DNA of 64,000 nt, from positions 6,076,001 to 6,140,000 of the forward strand of contig JAKSXM010000132.1 in the NCBI GenBank assembly GCA_022575985.1, written 5' to 3'. Origin of the DNA: Anagrus nilaparvatae. Taxonomy: Eukaryota > Arthropoda > Insecta > Hymenoptera > Mymaridae. The translations under genes and the position numbers were made by a program. Numbering within the stretch: position 1 is the first letter of the stretch; the number at the start of each line of letters is the position of its first letter. Shown piece after piece: positions 46,242 through 57,280 of this stretch. The notes beneath the pieces are model-generated. The model was not told the DNA's origin. It did no database searches and saw only the letters and a program-made list of their open reading frames with translations.

Positions 46242-47131
46242 GTTGACTTACTTGATAATAATCCAACGATAGATGAACAGCTTTTAATTTATACCTGTCA
46301 ACCTTTTTATGTTATTTTACCGCGTTCTATTATGACTATGAATTCTCGTAGGAGAAGAGCTTCTATGGATTTCCGTTAACGGTCGATCGCCGTCGTAAGG
46401 TTTCGGAGCACTAAATTAGTATTAGAAATCTATACCGCGCATGGGCGTGTACCTGTACAATATAATATATTATTTTCATAATTATTTTTTCAAATTATAA
46501 AATTAAAACAAAAACAATTATTTTAATCATTTAATAATTACGAATAATTATGTGTGGTAAGTTTAACATAGCAAGGTTTATTTAAATTTTAAAGTAGCAT
46601 TTAATCATAAAATAATACAATATAATATTTCTGATTAGGATGGGTGCTTAAATTTTGTCTATACATCAGGAGCGTTTGTCGAGTTGCATTTTTTTAAAAA
46701 ATTATTATACTTTCTAATACGAGTCGCTTGACATATGAAAATGCCAAAAATTAATAATCAATGCATTATTAAGTAGCTTTTTAATGTATAACTTGAAATT
46801 TTGCATAAATTTATATATTAAATGTAGAGTGTTTGAGAAAAATAGTATTTTAACATCCTCTAAACGCCCCAGACTAGATAAAAAGTTACCGTAGATTCAG
46901 AATCAGCGAGTCTAATAAGCATACAATCTGCTTGACGTTTATGAATTCTACAAGCGATAGTACTTTTAGGTATAGTCTTAATATTAATTTTAACTCTTTT
47001 ATTATTGCTATAGTTATTTAAAATTATTGTTTGAGTAAGATTTAAAATGATAAATCAAAGCTTTCAAAGGATGCTTGCTTTCCAATTATTTGCATTGTAT
47101 TAAAAATTTATATGCTTTTTCAGATACAAGC
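46242..47131. other. Intergenic region between genes B and F
   Basis: Divergent spacing upstream of both gene B and gene F. Gene F's reading frame is preceded by an acceptor-like TTTTTCAG (47123), so an upstream non-coding exon is likely in this interval. AT-rich; GC-richer patch CGGTCGATCGCCGTCG near 46380. Confidence 0.4.
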
Positions 47132-48552
47132 ATGTCACTGGGTGAAGAAACGAAACAAGATCTTGGAAGAGCATTGGAAAGCAAGAATGAGCAAATTAAT
47201 ATTAATAATTTGAATGATGACTGTCTATCAGAAATTTTTAAAGGTCTAACAGCAACCGATAGATTGAAAGCTTCTTTGGTATGCAAAAAATGGGCATACT
47301 TTTTGGCAAGAGATTTGAACATTTCGGATTCATTGATAAACGAATTGTATAAAAAAACGGATGCGATTTTTTTTGTTGAGCTTTTTCTGAAAACCTGTGG
47401 GAATTTTTTAAATTGCTTAAAAATTGACTGCCATTCAATTAAAGAAAATGCAGGCGAAATAACCTTGAGCATTGCGAAATTCTTAACAGTTCTTTAAGAA
47501 GCTTTAATGCAAATAACATTGATCAGTTATTTGAAAAGAATGTTAATCTTAGAATTGTATCAATCGAAGGAATGCACTTTAAAGAAGCAGCTTTGTCAAA
47601 ATTAATAAGTTGCAATATCCAAGAATTTAATTTACATTATTGCAAATTCTATTTAGCAAGTCATTTGTTCAATTTTTTGTCAAAATTAAAAAATGTTAAA
47701 AAAATAAAGTTATCGAAAATTTTCGCATTTGAAAAGATGCTTGATGAGGAAGCTTTTTTTTTGAGAGATATACAACAGGAAGCAGTCGAAGCATTAAATG
47801 AGAGCAATTGCGAAAATATAACTGAATTTTATTTGCAAGCAGTAGAACGATTTAAAGAAATACTTTTTATAAAAAAATCAAAAAAATCAATAGAGCTTAC
47901 AAATAGTGTATTAAAACTGCTTTCTAGGCAAAAAGAAATAAAAAAGCTTGTGTTAATTAACGTGATGGTAAATGAGCAATTTCTGGAGCGTTTACCGAAA
48001 AGATTTTTATGCTTTTTGGAATTGGATTCGTTTGATAATACTATTAACTATAACTTTCACGAATACCAACAATTGAAGGTATTAAAGTTGTCTAATTTTG
48101 TTTTAAATGACGGATTTGTAAGGGGATAGGCAGAATGCAAGAATTTGAAAGAATTGACATTGGAAAACGTACGAGACTATTTATTAACAGAAGCTGGGGA
48201 AAAAAGCTTTTGTGTCATTGAAAATTTAGAGTCGTTCAAGATGAGAATTAGTAAAACTCAAAATATTGACAAAATATTTATTGCTTTAACCCAATGTGTC
48301 AATATAAAAAATATAGATATAAACGCTTGTCAGGTAACAGACGTAGTTGTCAAGTGTTTGTGTCAATTTTCAAAATTGAACAAATTAAATTTATCTGGAA
48401 CTGGTATAACGAGGGAACAATTTGAGAAATTAATAAATTGCTCCCCCGTATTAAAAGAGCTTGATGTTTCATGGTGCATTGACATATCTGAGGCTATTAA
48501 AAAAGCAGCTATGGAAAGTAAAAGCGGTTTAAAAATATATGAAATGATTTAG
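47132..48552 (+). pseudogene. Gene F: F-box protein with LRR-like repeats, broken
   Basis: From ATG 47132 (MSLGEETKQDLGRALESK). The F-box lies at about residues 25-62 (INNLNDDCLSEIFKGLTATD, then ASLVCKKWAYFL): the L-x-D-D-C-L-x-E-I-F and V-C-K-x-W spacing is diagnostic for Skp1-binding F-boxes. C-terminal sequence shows leucine-rich repeats (NIKNIDINACQVTDVVVK; KLNKLNLSGTGITREQFEKL; LKELDVSWCIDISEA). A frameshift near 47440-47470 and a TAG at 48127-48129 divide it into three open pieces, in frames 2, 1 and 1. If real, these disable the LRR part; sequencing error in homopolymers is an alternative. F-box/LRR proteins select substrates for SCF ubiquitin ligases. Confidence 0.75.
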
Positions 48553-49896
48553 TCACTTCTTATTGTATTTTTTAGTCGTCTAACTAATTATAAGCCACTT
48601 TACAATCACTTGTTAACTTTTAACACTTTATTATAAACAGCTAGAAATTACATTGCATACAAAATGCAAATAATTATAAAAATATAACATATCGAATGTT
48701 GCAAAGCTTGTTCATTTATAATAAAAATAAATTTTTTAATCTTAATTTTGATAATAATTATTTTTCATTTATATGTACTAAAATTTAAAGTTTTGATAAT
48801 AAAGAGGTTCACAAAGAAAAGCTTGAATTTTAAATTATTAAAAGTATCATAGAAAATAAAAGTGTTAAAAACGTTCTGGTACTTTTCTCGAATTGTATGC
48901 AATATTTTACTTGACACACATTATTCAGTAACCTGGTTTGGTGAAAAAATAAGGTTGTCAAAGTTACGGCAAATGCTGTGGCTTCATTTTTAACCGACTT
49001 TTCGGAGGAAGCGATGAGGTGGGGGCCAGTGGAAAACCTCACGAGTTATCAAAATCCTTCTGGATGGTCTCATTTTTTTGGTACAATTGTTACATGAACG
49101 TTACAGGCTTTTATCATGTTACGGTTTTTTAAATTTTAACTCTTCATAGAAAAAAAAGCAGATCGAAAGGATTAGAGCCTACCTAGCTATGGGTGTCATT
49201 TTTGGGTGACCACTACTTTTTTATAACTATTTATTTATTTACAAAAATACTAAAATAAAAATAATTTTCTTAAACATGCATTATTAAAATAAGTAAAATT
49301 AATTATTTATTTCGTTGTTTAATAATTTATTTACATATTTCGAACTTTTTCTTTAAATTCAAATTCAAATTCCCGCTGATGTGTGCCGAGTATAGTAAGA
49401 GTGGGTGAGAGTAAAATAAAAAAGGTCACATTGGCGCCTTGTAAAAAAAAAAAGTTATAACAAGAGGGATGTTGTGTGTGGGAGGCGGGGGAGGGGGGGG
49501 GGAAAGGGTGCACTATTCTTTGTATAAAAAAAAATACCCTATTAAATTATTCCAGACTATTTTATTGATTTTTACTGATTTTTATACACTCTTAGAATTG
49601 TATATAGCTATTTTTAATTTACTTGCAATATGATAAAAAGCTCGTTTAAAAAAAAAAAAAATAATATACAAAAAAATAATACTATTTGAGGATATTGAAT
49701 AGCGTTGTACACTTTGCTTTGTTTTTTATATTATTATTATTTATCATTTTATTATTAACGTAGCCAGTGTAATCCTATCGGCTGTTGGGACAAAAGGCTA
49801 CACATGTCTCCTTAAAAAAATTTTTCACTTGTTGTTATTCGGAATTCGCTTCTTTGTTGCTTTTCCTCAGCTCCTCGATCAATTTTGTTTGTATTG
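48553..49896. other. Intergenic, no gene seen
   Basis: AT-rich, with a G-run (GGCGGGGGAGGGGGGGGG) at about 49484-49502 and a TTTTTT/AAAAAA-rich stretch. No supported feature. Confidence 0.6.
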
Positions 49897-50854
49897 TTAC
49901 GGTATTCTCCAGGATCTGCTTCTCTTCCTTGAGTCGCTTGCCTTATGCTTTTTAATGTCGTTTATTTTTTCAAACTCTGCCTTTTTTTTGTGTATTATCC
50001 CTTGTCCTTCGTGATAATACTGCAAGTACACTTTGTATTAATATAAAAGCTGGCCTCTTTAGCAAGTTTGCAACTTACCTGCTCTATTGGTACAACTTCA
50101 TCGGTTGCTTCAATGCTCGTACCCGAGCTTTCGTGTTCCATGCCCTGCTTTTCTATTTCCGCTACTATGGATAATGATTCCTGAGAAGATGGCTCCTCTA
50201 TTAGTCTTTCGTCAGACAAAGCCTGCATACATTCGGCTGGTGAATAAGCCTATAAGCACAGATTAATTTTATATCTATTAAACATAAAACAAAAGCCAAG
50301 CTTGATCAACAGCTTAAAGCATGTGCATCGTTTGTGTTAGTGATCTTGCTTGGTGGGATGCTAATCGCAAGCTCGCTGTTTAAGAAGCAATGCACCTGCT
50401 TCAATTAGCTTTTCATACCTTTTCAGCTTCTTCGTTGTGTACGTCCATGGTGTTACTTGCGGTTTGATCACCAACAGCATCTGTTGCTTCCTCATCGTAT
50501 ACACGGCTTAACAAGCGTCTTAACTCTGTGCCGTCTAGCCGCCGGTACCATGGATGTGCGTCCACGAACGCGTCTATTATAGTCTCTTTATCCACGTCAT
50601 TGACATTCACCTGTCCCAATAGTTCGCCAAATTGCTGAAACATTTTTAGCGTTTTGATTACGGAATCCCGAGAATCCAGTCACCATGGCTGCTTGTATTT
50701 TGTATACATAAGCGACATGGCCTGTGTAGCAAGTAACTGTCTATAGATGCGTTAGTTCAGCAGCTTATGATTGCTTTTGAAGACACACTGATCTTACCTG
50801 TCCTGCTCTGTTGAAAATTCTATTCAATAGAATAGCGTCTTCCTCGAGTTGCAT
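49897..50854 (-). CDS. Gene C: four-exon paralogue of gene B
   Basis: Exons, all phase 0: 50854-50798 (MQLEEDAILLNRIFNRAGQ), 50634-50419, 50249-50079, 50019-49897; donors GTAAGA, GTATGA and GTAAGT. Exon 2 (VNDVDKETIIDAFVDAHPWY, RRLDGTELRRLLSRVYDEEA) aligns with gene B exon 2. Exon 3 is 171 bp, the same length as gene B exon 4, and carries the matching EKQGMEHESS segment. The last exon ends after 40 codons at TAA 49899-49897. A different frame of the same exon reads LKEEKQILENTVTIQTKL, the expected coiled coil, so a frameshift has probably truncated the C-terminus. About 188 codons as read. Confidence 0.65.
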
Positions 50855-52695
50855 TTTTACCTAGCACTTTATAACCTAACCGTTAATGCGCAGCTTTCTG
50901 TAACAGCTTGTCGGTCATTAAAGCGAATACCTTTAATTATAAATTGCTAAGCTTGTATTCAGGCTTTAGTTAGCAATTGCTTGTGTTGCAATTCACACGC
51001 TTTTGTAATAACTCGATCAGAAAGTTTTACAAGACTTGTAGCACTTTCAACTTGCAAGTAAATGCTAGCTTCCCGCTCTATTAGCTTCATGGAAAAGTGG
51101 ACAGTGTTGAAATACTAGGAAAAAATGCAAATGGCGGATCTGCTTACTAGGTGATGTTGGTACCTACTAACTATTCAAGCGCGTGGTTTTAATTGGTTTT
51201 TGGATAAAAGTAAAATTATCCTTGGTCAAATCTGAGGGCTGTTCACCTTTATTTTTTAAATAATTATCAAATTCTTTTACTAAAAATAAAAGTTATCGTG
51301 GTTTAACTATTGAATCATTAATTTGAAATTAGTGCATTATATGTGATGCAAAATTAAAATTTTAAAAATTTATTAATAATTAAGAATTTAATGAACACAT
51401 TGGCAGTATAATAGTACTTACTTTTATCAGAAATTTTCTTCGAAGATTTAAATTTATATCTGATTTTTCTTTACAATTCTGGATATTTGAATGACTCTTT
51501 ATATTTTGGTTCGGATAAAAACAAAGGTATCACCTCGCTTAAGTTATTGTCTTGGAGTATCTAATGCTCGACGCTTAAGAGGACCACTAGGAGTTCCAGG
51601 AAGTTGTCTATTACCAGGTAAAGCTGGAGCTCCACAAATACCCAGGAATCAGTGATTGGATCAAACTGAAGAATAAGTGAACTAAAAAAAAGTGAAATTA
51701 AGTTAGCCCAATAAATTTGTGTAAAAAAATTTAAAATAATTTTTAAAAAGCTGCAAAATTATAATATGCAGTAATACACACAACAATCAACACATCATAC
51801 AGAGAAATAAGCAAGTTAACGTGTACAATATACTTGTAATGCTTCTAAATTTAATTCTTGTTATAATAATTTAAGGTACGAGTATATTGACACTTGATAT
51901 TGCTATTAAATTATTTATTATCACATGCATCGATAAAATTAAAGCATGTTTTATGAAACAAAATAAATAATGAAATTATAGTCTAATAGAAGCTTTATGG
52001 ATTAAATGAAGTTAACCAAAATGTAAGCTCAAGCAGTGTTTTCAAATTTTCAAGCAGTAAACCAATAAAGCGATGATATCCGTGATAAATAAAAATAAAG
52101 CTTCTTAGTTTCAAGTTAATATTTCTTTAATTGAATATAAATCATATAATTTTATTTTTAAAATTTAATTTGAAATTTCTTTTAATAAAAAGAAAAATTA
52201 TTAAAAATATTTTAAATTAAATGAAAAGTGTCAACTTTAATAGCCTGTAATTATAGCTCGAAAATTGCATATAGTATAAATTAAAAATTAAATATTCTAA
52301 TAATTATTATTATAGAGTTTAGAAAAATTAATCAGCCTTTAAAATTTTGTCTACAAAAAGTTCTACTCTAAATTATTTAAATATTTATGCATATTTTTTA
52401 GCGAATTTTGTATACCTATCTAAATACACTTATTTAAATTTTTTACCAGGAGTAAACTATAAAAACTAAAGGACATTAAAATATTGAGGTCTCTACTAAA
52501 GTAGATAAAGTGTAGAAAAAAAAAAGTTGTACAAAATGATATATTTAGGCAAGTAAACACAAAGTATTGGAAATTTGATAGATTATTAGAAAGCTTTTAA
52601 TCATCGAAAACTTTCATCAAGAAAGATTTTAAACGGGTAATTATCGTACACGATAATTAAGAAAAAAAAATGATTAAAATTAAAATTTACATAGA
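50855..52695. other. AT-rich spacer with one coding-like patch
   Basis: Positions about 51530-51640 are GC-richer and readable on the minus strand as a Pro/Gly-rich peptide (GAPALPGNRQLPGTPSGPLK) and also open on plus. No family recognised. The rest is AT-rich without features. Confidence 0.45.
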
Positions 52696-52918
52696 AGAGT
52701 ACTTCACCCAAATCAAACTCAAGTTGTAAGTGTTGTGAATGTGCGAGATCACAACGATTTCCGGAGAAATTCAGATTTTATGGTAATATACCTGATAAAC
52801 GTAGACAAATTGATAACACTGTACCTCCAACTTTAGCTAAAGCCCTCGGATTAGACATAAGAAAATGTATAAGCTTAAGAGAAAAACGAGAGAAACATTC
52901 TTACTTGATATATCGTTA
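52696..52918 (+). pseudogene. DNA methyltransferase 1 C-terminal fragment
   Basis: RVLHPNQTQVVSV, then after a one-base shift (52735-52745) CARSQRFPEKFRFYGN and PPTLAKALGLDIRKC. R-V-x-H-P-x-Q-x-x-V-x-S-V-R-E-C-A-R-x-Q-G-F-P and G-N-A-V-P-P-x-L-A-K-A-L-G are the closing motifs (IX-X) of DNMT1 maintenance methylases. Here G-F is R-F and the GNAVPP equivalent is altered to DNTVPP. The frameshift and motif changes mark a relic; whether an intact gene exists elsewhere is unknown. Confidence 0.8.
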
Positions 52919-53118
52919 AATTTATTATCATAAACTATATTAATTTTATTATTATTTTATTAACAATTAAGTTGTATATGCGTACATATTAATGTTACAG
53001 AATATTGATTTAATTTGTTACAATGCAAATATGAACTAAGAAAATTGGTTTTAAAATATATGTTTCAAATTTATTTTAACATTAATATAAATATATAATT
53101 AAGTACTCGTTCGTATTT

Positions 53119-54255
53119 TTAATTATAAAATGATTAGTGACTTATTCACGAGTATACTGTTGTTGTGATAAAATAATTTTTATTATCTTGACGTTTCGGT
53201 ACGTTAGTACCCTTATCAAAAGCTAAAACAATACATATAAAAATTAAAAATTTAGATTTAAAAATTATGGCTATTTTACATAGTAAACACTGATTTTTTC
53301 TCTTACATTTAAATAATTATAATTCACATATTAGGTTGAATACCTGTGTCATTTAGTATTAATTTACTCAAATTTATATACAAAAGTATCGGCATTTTAA
53401 TGAAAAGAACCACTGAAACATTATTTAAAAAATATAAATATCAATAAACTAAACGATGATTTTTGATAGAAAATATTAGATAGTATTTACCCTTTGTCAA
53501 TATACAATCTAATGTATTATTATTATGAATATTGAAGAAAAACACTATTTTTATCATATTAAAATATAAAATAACTATAAATTTAATTGTTATAGATAAA
53601 AAACAAATTATTTATAAAAAGATTGAAATGTGTGTTGTTATGTTTTGATTGTAACTTGGTGTAAATTCTAACTTACTGTATTTGGTGTATATCATGCCAT
53701 CTGTGTGATATTTTGGATGATAAAAATTCTAACTGTTGATAACAAAGATTTTATGCCGGGTGAATTAATTATTGTTATTGTTGTTTGAATTTGTGTATTA
53801 CAGATCTGTATGGGGGAAATAATTTTTGAGTGTCTTATAGATTGTATATTGATCTCATTAGATTGTATATTGACAAAGGGTAAATACTATCTAATATTTT
53901 CTATCAAAAATCATCGTTTAGTTTATTGATATTTATATTTTTTAAATAATGTTTCAGTGGTTCTTTTCATTAAAATGCCGATACTTTTGTATATAAATTT
54001 GAGTAAATTAATACTAAATGACACAGGTCTTCAACCTAATATGTGAATTATAATTATTTAAATGTAAGAGAAAAAATCAGTGTTTACTATGTAAAATAGC
54101 CATAATTTTTAAATCTAAATTTTTAATTTTTATATGTATTGTTTTAGCTTTTGATAAGGGTACTAACGTACCGAAACGTCAAGATAATAAAAATTATTTT
54201 ATCACAACAACAGTATACTCGTGAATAAGTCACTAATCCTTTTATAATTATTTTA
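53119..54255. mobile_element. 1.1-kb palindromic element with 400-bp arms
   Basis: Arms 53119-53515 and 53855-54255 are reverse complements almost throughout (GATTAGTGACTTATTCACGAG outward; GTCAATATACAATCTA inward), around a 340-bp centre. Each arm contains a short strong hairpin GGTACTAACGTACC followed by GAAACGTC. No coding capacity. Confidence 0.88.
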
Positions 54256-54783
54256 ACATTGTTATTAGCAATGTACTTATCTCAATTATAATAAATGTAC
54301 ATATTGTACTCAATCTGTAACTGTAAACAATCATGATTTAATGATTAAAAATTTTTTTAATAAGTTAAAAATAAAAAGTATGTCAGGTTGTTGAAATCTG
54401 ATATAATGAAATTATACAATTGGAATTATCTAAACGGTCTGAAATATAATTATTATAAGGTAATATTGAATATTGATTTTTTCTTTTTTCGGTGAATAAA
54501 TAAAATGTTTGCTATTTTTGACCTTTATCCATTATTTTTCTTAGTTTTATAATTTCAATCTATTCTTTTAATTATTCATCCTCCAAATTAGCTATTTCGT
54601 GGACAATCATTTAAATAAAAAGAGAAGTACAGTGTGTTATATTTCAAGATTAGTTTACCCTCTAAATATTACTATCCACGTTTATATTAAAATAAAATAA
54701 AATATATAAATATACAGTATGAAATTACAAATGTTCATTTGTTAATTTATAAGGATATAATATTAATTTTTTCAGTCTCTCAT
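54256..54783. other. Spacer and gene E 3' flank
   Basis: AT-rich. Nothing recognised beyond possible polyadenylation signals for gene E on the minus strand (ATTTTATTT-rich). Confidence 0.5.
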
Positions 54784-55921
54784 TTATCTAAGGGCTTCTT
54801 CTAATACGTAATTTATCGGGTATTGCTTTGGTCGTTCTTCCCTGTAATTGTAGCAACCGCATCGTTGTTGGTGAAACCCTATTGAAGGTCCCTCCTGTTA
54901 TTAAAATTCACGTTAATAAATAAATTATACCTTACAATGAAGCTTTCTGATCTTATCGACTTACTTGGACTGGAAAGCGAATGACGCAACTGGCGTTAAA
55001 AGCCACTGCATATGGCAAGGGTACATAAAAAAAATTACCAATTGCTTGGGATGCACGTAACTCTAACGCTCCTAGCTGTTGAAAAAAATAACCGGGCGAT
55101 GCATAATGATCAGCTCCCTTCATTGGAACTTCCCTGGTTTTGTAATGACGGCTTTGCGAGTCTGTAGCAATTTTAAATAACAAATATAAATTAATGGCTT
55201 CATCGTTAAAAGCAAAGAAAGTAGTAAGAAAAAGGATAGAGAAAATTCCATCGATATGGCTATCCTATTACCTTGATGAGCAGGTGACTCGTGGGTGTTT
55301 GTAAAAGCATCCGGTTGTCGCGTTTGATTTTGTTCATCTGCTGTAAGCAGCCCATAACCTTGCTTCTCGTGCTCTCCTTCCGTTGGCTCAATCCTGCTTC
55401 TAATACTGTTTTTGTATTAGATTATATATTAATTATATATTAATATTAATATTATTATGTACATCGATTGTTAATATTCTAGTGTAAATAATTAAATAAA
55501 TAAATAAATATTTTATTTTTTTACATACAATATTTGCTATTTTCACTCCTTTCACTCCTCAAACGTAAGATAAACAATTAACATACCAAGCTTATTTTTT
55601 TACTTGTCTTAAATTTTAAAATTCTAATAGAAAGATTACTTTTTTTGTTCAAACAACTTAATAAGATTAAATAAAAAGAATTTTAATTTTTATTTTTTGG
55701 AATTTTTTATTTGACCATTAACTATTTTTCAATAACACCTCTTTCAACGGCACAATTTCCCAAACAAATTACAAGAAACTTACCTTGACAGTATAATATC
55801 ATTGAATCGACTATCTTTATACTCGTCTGAAAGTGATGCCAGTGATTCAATAAACAATAACCAAATATTCCTTGAGATGTTAGAATACAAATTCCCTCTA
55901 AGGAAGACCTTCGCTAACGCG
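54784..55921 (-). CDS. Gene E: orphan spliced gene, 5' end removed
   Basis: Four exons on the minus strand that join in frame: about 55921-55784 (ALAKVFLRGNLYSNISRN ... SLASLSDEYKDSRFND), 55405-55272 (RIEPTEGEHEKQGYGLL), 55161-54965 (GADHYASPGYFFQQLGALEL, VPLPYAVAFNASCVIRF) and 54894-54784 (QQRCGCYNYREERPKQYP...stop). Donors GTAAGT, GTAATA and GTAAGT; acceptors all AG; phases 2, 1, 0 match. At least 190 codons. The upstream part ends at the R1-clade element at 55922, which therefore interrupts the gene. Not recognised; a Cys-x-Cys and several Tyr near the C-terminus are the only notable residues. Confidence 0.6.
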
Positions 55922-55959
55922 GTGATAGATTACGTCTCCTCCGAAAGATATAGTTCAGG

Positions 55960-56534
55960 AGGGGGCTAAGGTAGCTTCTGGCCAGCAAACGCAGCCAAAA
56001 GATGTAGCTACAGCAACCCCCCCCCTTCCTCCAGATGAGGATGATTTCGTCGCCGTTAAAAGCAAAGGTCAAAGAGAAAAGGGAAAGAAGAAAAAGAAAA
56101 AAGAGTTTGAAAGAAAGGAGGCAGAGGCTCGTAAAAACCAAGAGCAGGAAAAGAAGAAGCAGCAAGAGAAGCAGCAGCAGCAGCCAAAAATAACTGAAGC
56201 AGCAGCAGACCAGCGGCAGGGGGCAGAGAATAAAAGAAGAAAAAAGAAAAAGCCGCAGAAGAAGGAAGGAAATTGTGAATCTCCTCCTTCCGAAGCGACA
56301 GAAAAAGCCAGGAGAAAGAAGCGCCAGAACCGGCGCATAAGGATCCCTAAGCGTAAGGAGGCTCTAATAATAAAGCCTCCTGAAGGGAAGTCTTATGCGA
56401 CAGCTCTGCTGGAGATCAAAAGAGGTGTCCAACTAAAGGATTCGGGGACTGAGGTTCACCGAATCCAGAAAACCCAGGATGGCAGCGTCCTAATAGAGCT
56501 GAGCTCGTCAAAAGACCGGCAAAAACTATTAGAC
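55960..56534 (+). pseudogene. R1-clade ORF1, first part
   Basis: DEDDFVAVKSKGQREKGKKK, a Lys/Gln-rich linker, RIRIPKRKEALIIKPPEGKS and TQDGSVLIELSSSKDRQKLL. Colinear with 37060-37620 at high identity, but with more of the linker retained. Ends abruptly where foreign AT-rich sequence begins. Confidence 0.88.
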
Positions 56535-56862
56535 CTTAGTATTCGATTCAACACCAATTCTTACGTATTCTCCTAAATTTTTATTCAAAGCGGAGGTATC
56601 TTTAAAATTTTATAAAATATTTTTGAAACTGGTTTAAAAATTTAAAAAATTTTTTTTATTTTTTATGGTATTTTTAATCATCTATTTGAGGGTCTGTGTG
56701 TGCATGTGTTTCATCATCAGGGTCTAATCAATGAAAAGTCAAAATGAAGTTTCAAAATATAAAAAAAAAGTCTGCGTATGACATAGCCCATAGTTTTGCA
56801 ACTCAGCTACCGTAATTTTGGAGATATTCAATTTTTACTATTTTTGGGAAAAATAAAATTTT
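56535..56862. other. 328-bp foreign segment replacing part of ORF1
   Basis: AT-rich and non-coding. It replaces about 73 bp of ORF1 that are present at 37626-37686 and has no terminal repeats or target duplication. Origin unknown; a gene-conversion or repair patch is possible. Confidence 0.6.
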
Positions 56863-57068
56863 ACCGTGGAGATCAGAAGCCTAGATGGTACTACTGGCAG
56901 CGACGAAGTGAGGCAGGTGGTAAAGGAGGCAACCAAGCTGCAGAACGATGACGACATAAAAGTCGTCATCTTCAAGGCTAAGGGCACTAAGGCGGATATG
57001 GTGGTCTTAGACCTACCAGTAGCCGCGGCACTAAAATTGACCAATAAAGGCCGGCTAAACAATGACTG
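56863..57068 (+). pseudogene. R1-clade ORF1, second part
   Basis: EIRSLDGTTGSDEVRQVVKE, DDIKVVIFKAKGTKADMVV, ending at a TGA at 57066. The zinc-knuckle region that follows (FKCLGFGHNQ, ECFLCRE, LPGCGACKCYREAL) is readable only across frame changes. Confidence 0.85.
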
Positions 57069-57280
57069 ATCTAGTAGCACTAGATCGCTTAAGAGCCGAG
57101 GTTATACGGTGATTTAAGTGTCTTGGTTTCGGCCACAACCAATCAGTCAGAAAAATGTCCTATGGAAAAAGCAGAATGCTTCCTCTGCAGGGAATGAACT
57201 GACAAGGCCAAGACCGACCACCTTCCAGGATGCGGAGCATGTAAGTGTTATCGGGAGGCACTTACGGCAAGTAAGATAAA

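Noticed and set aside
47086..47472. 128-codon minus frame
   Set aside because: Antisense of the F-box region; the plus frame has the diagnostic motif.
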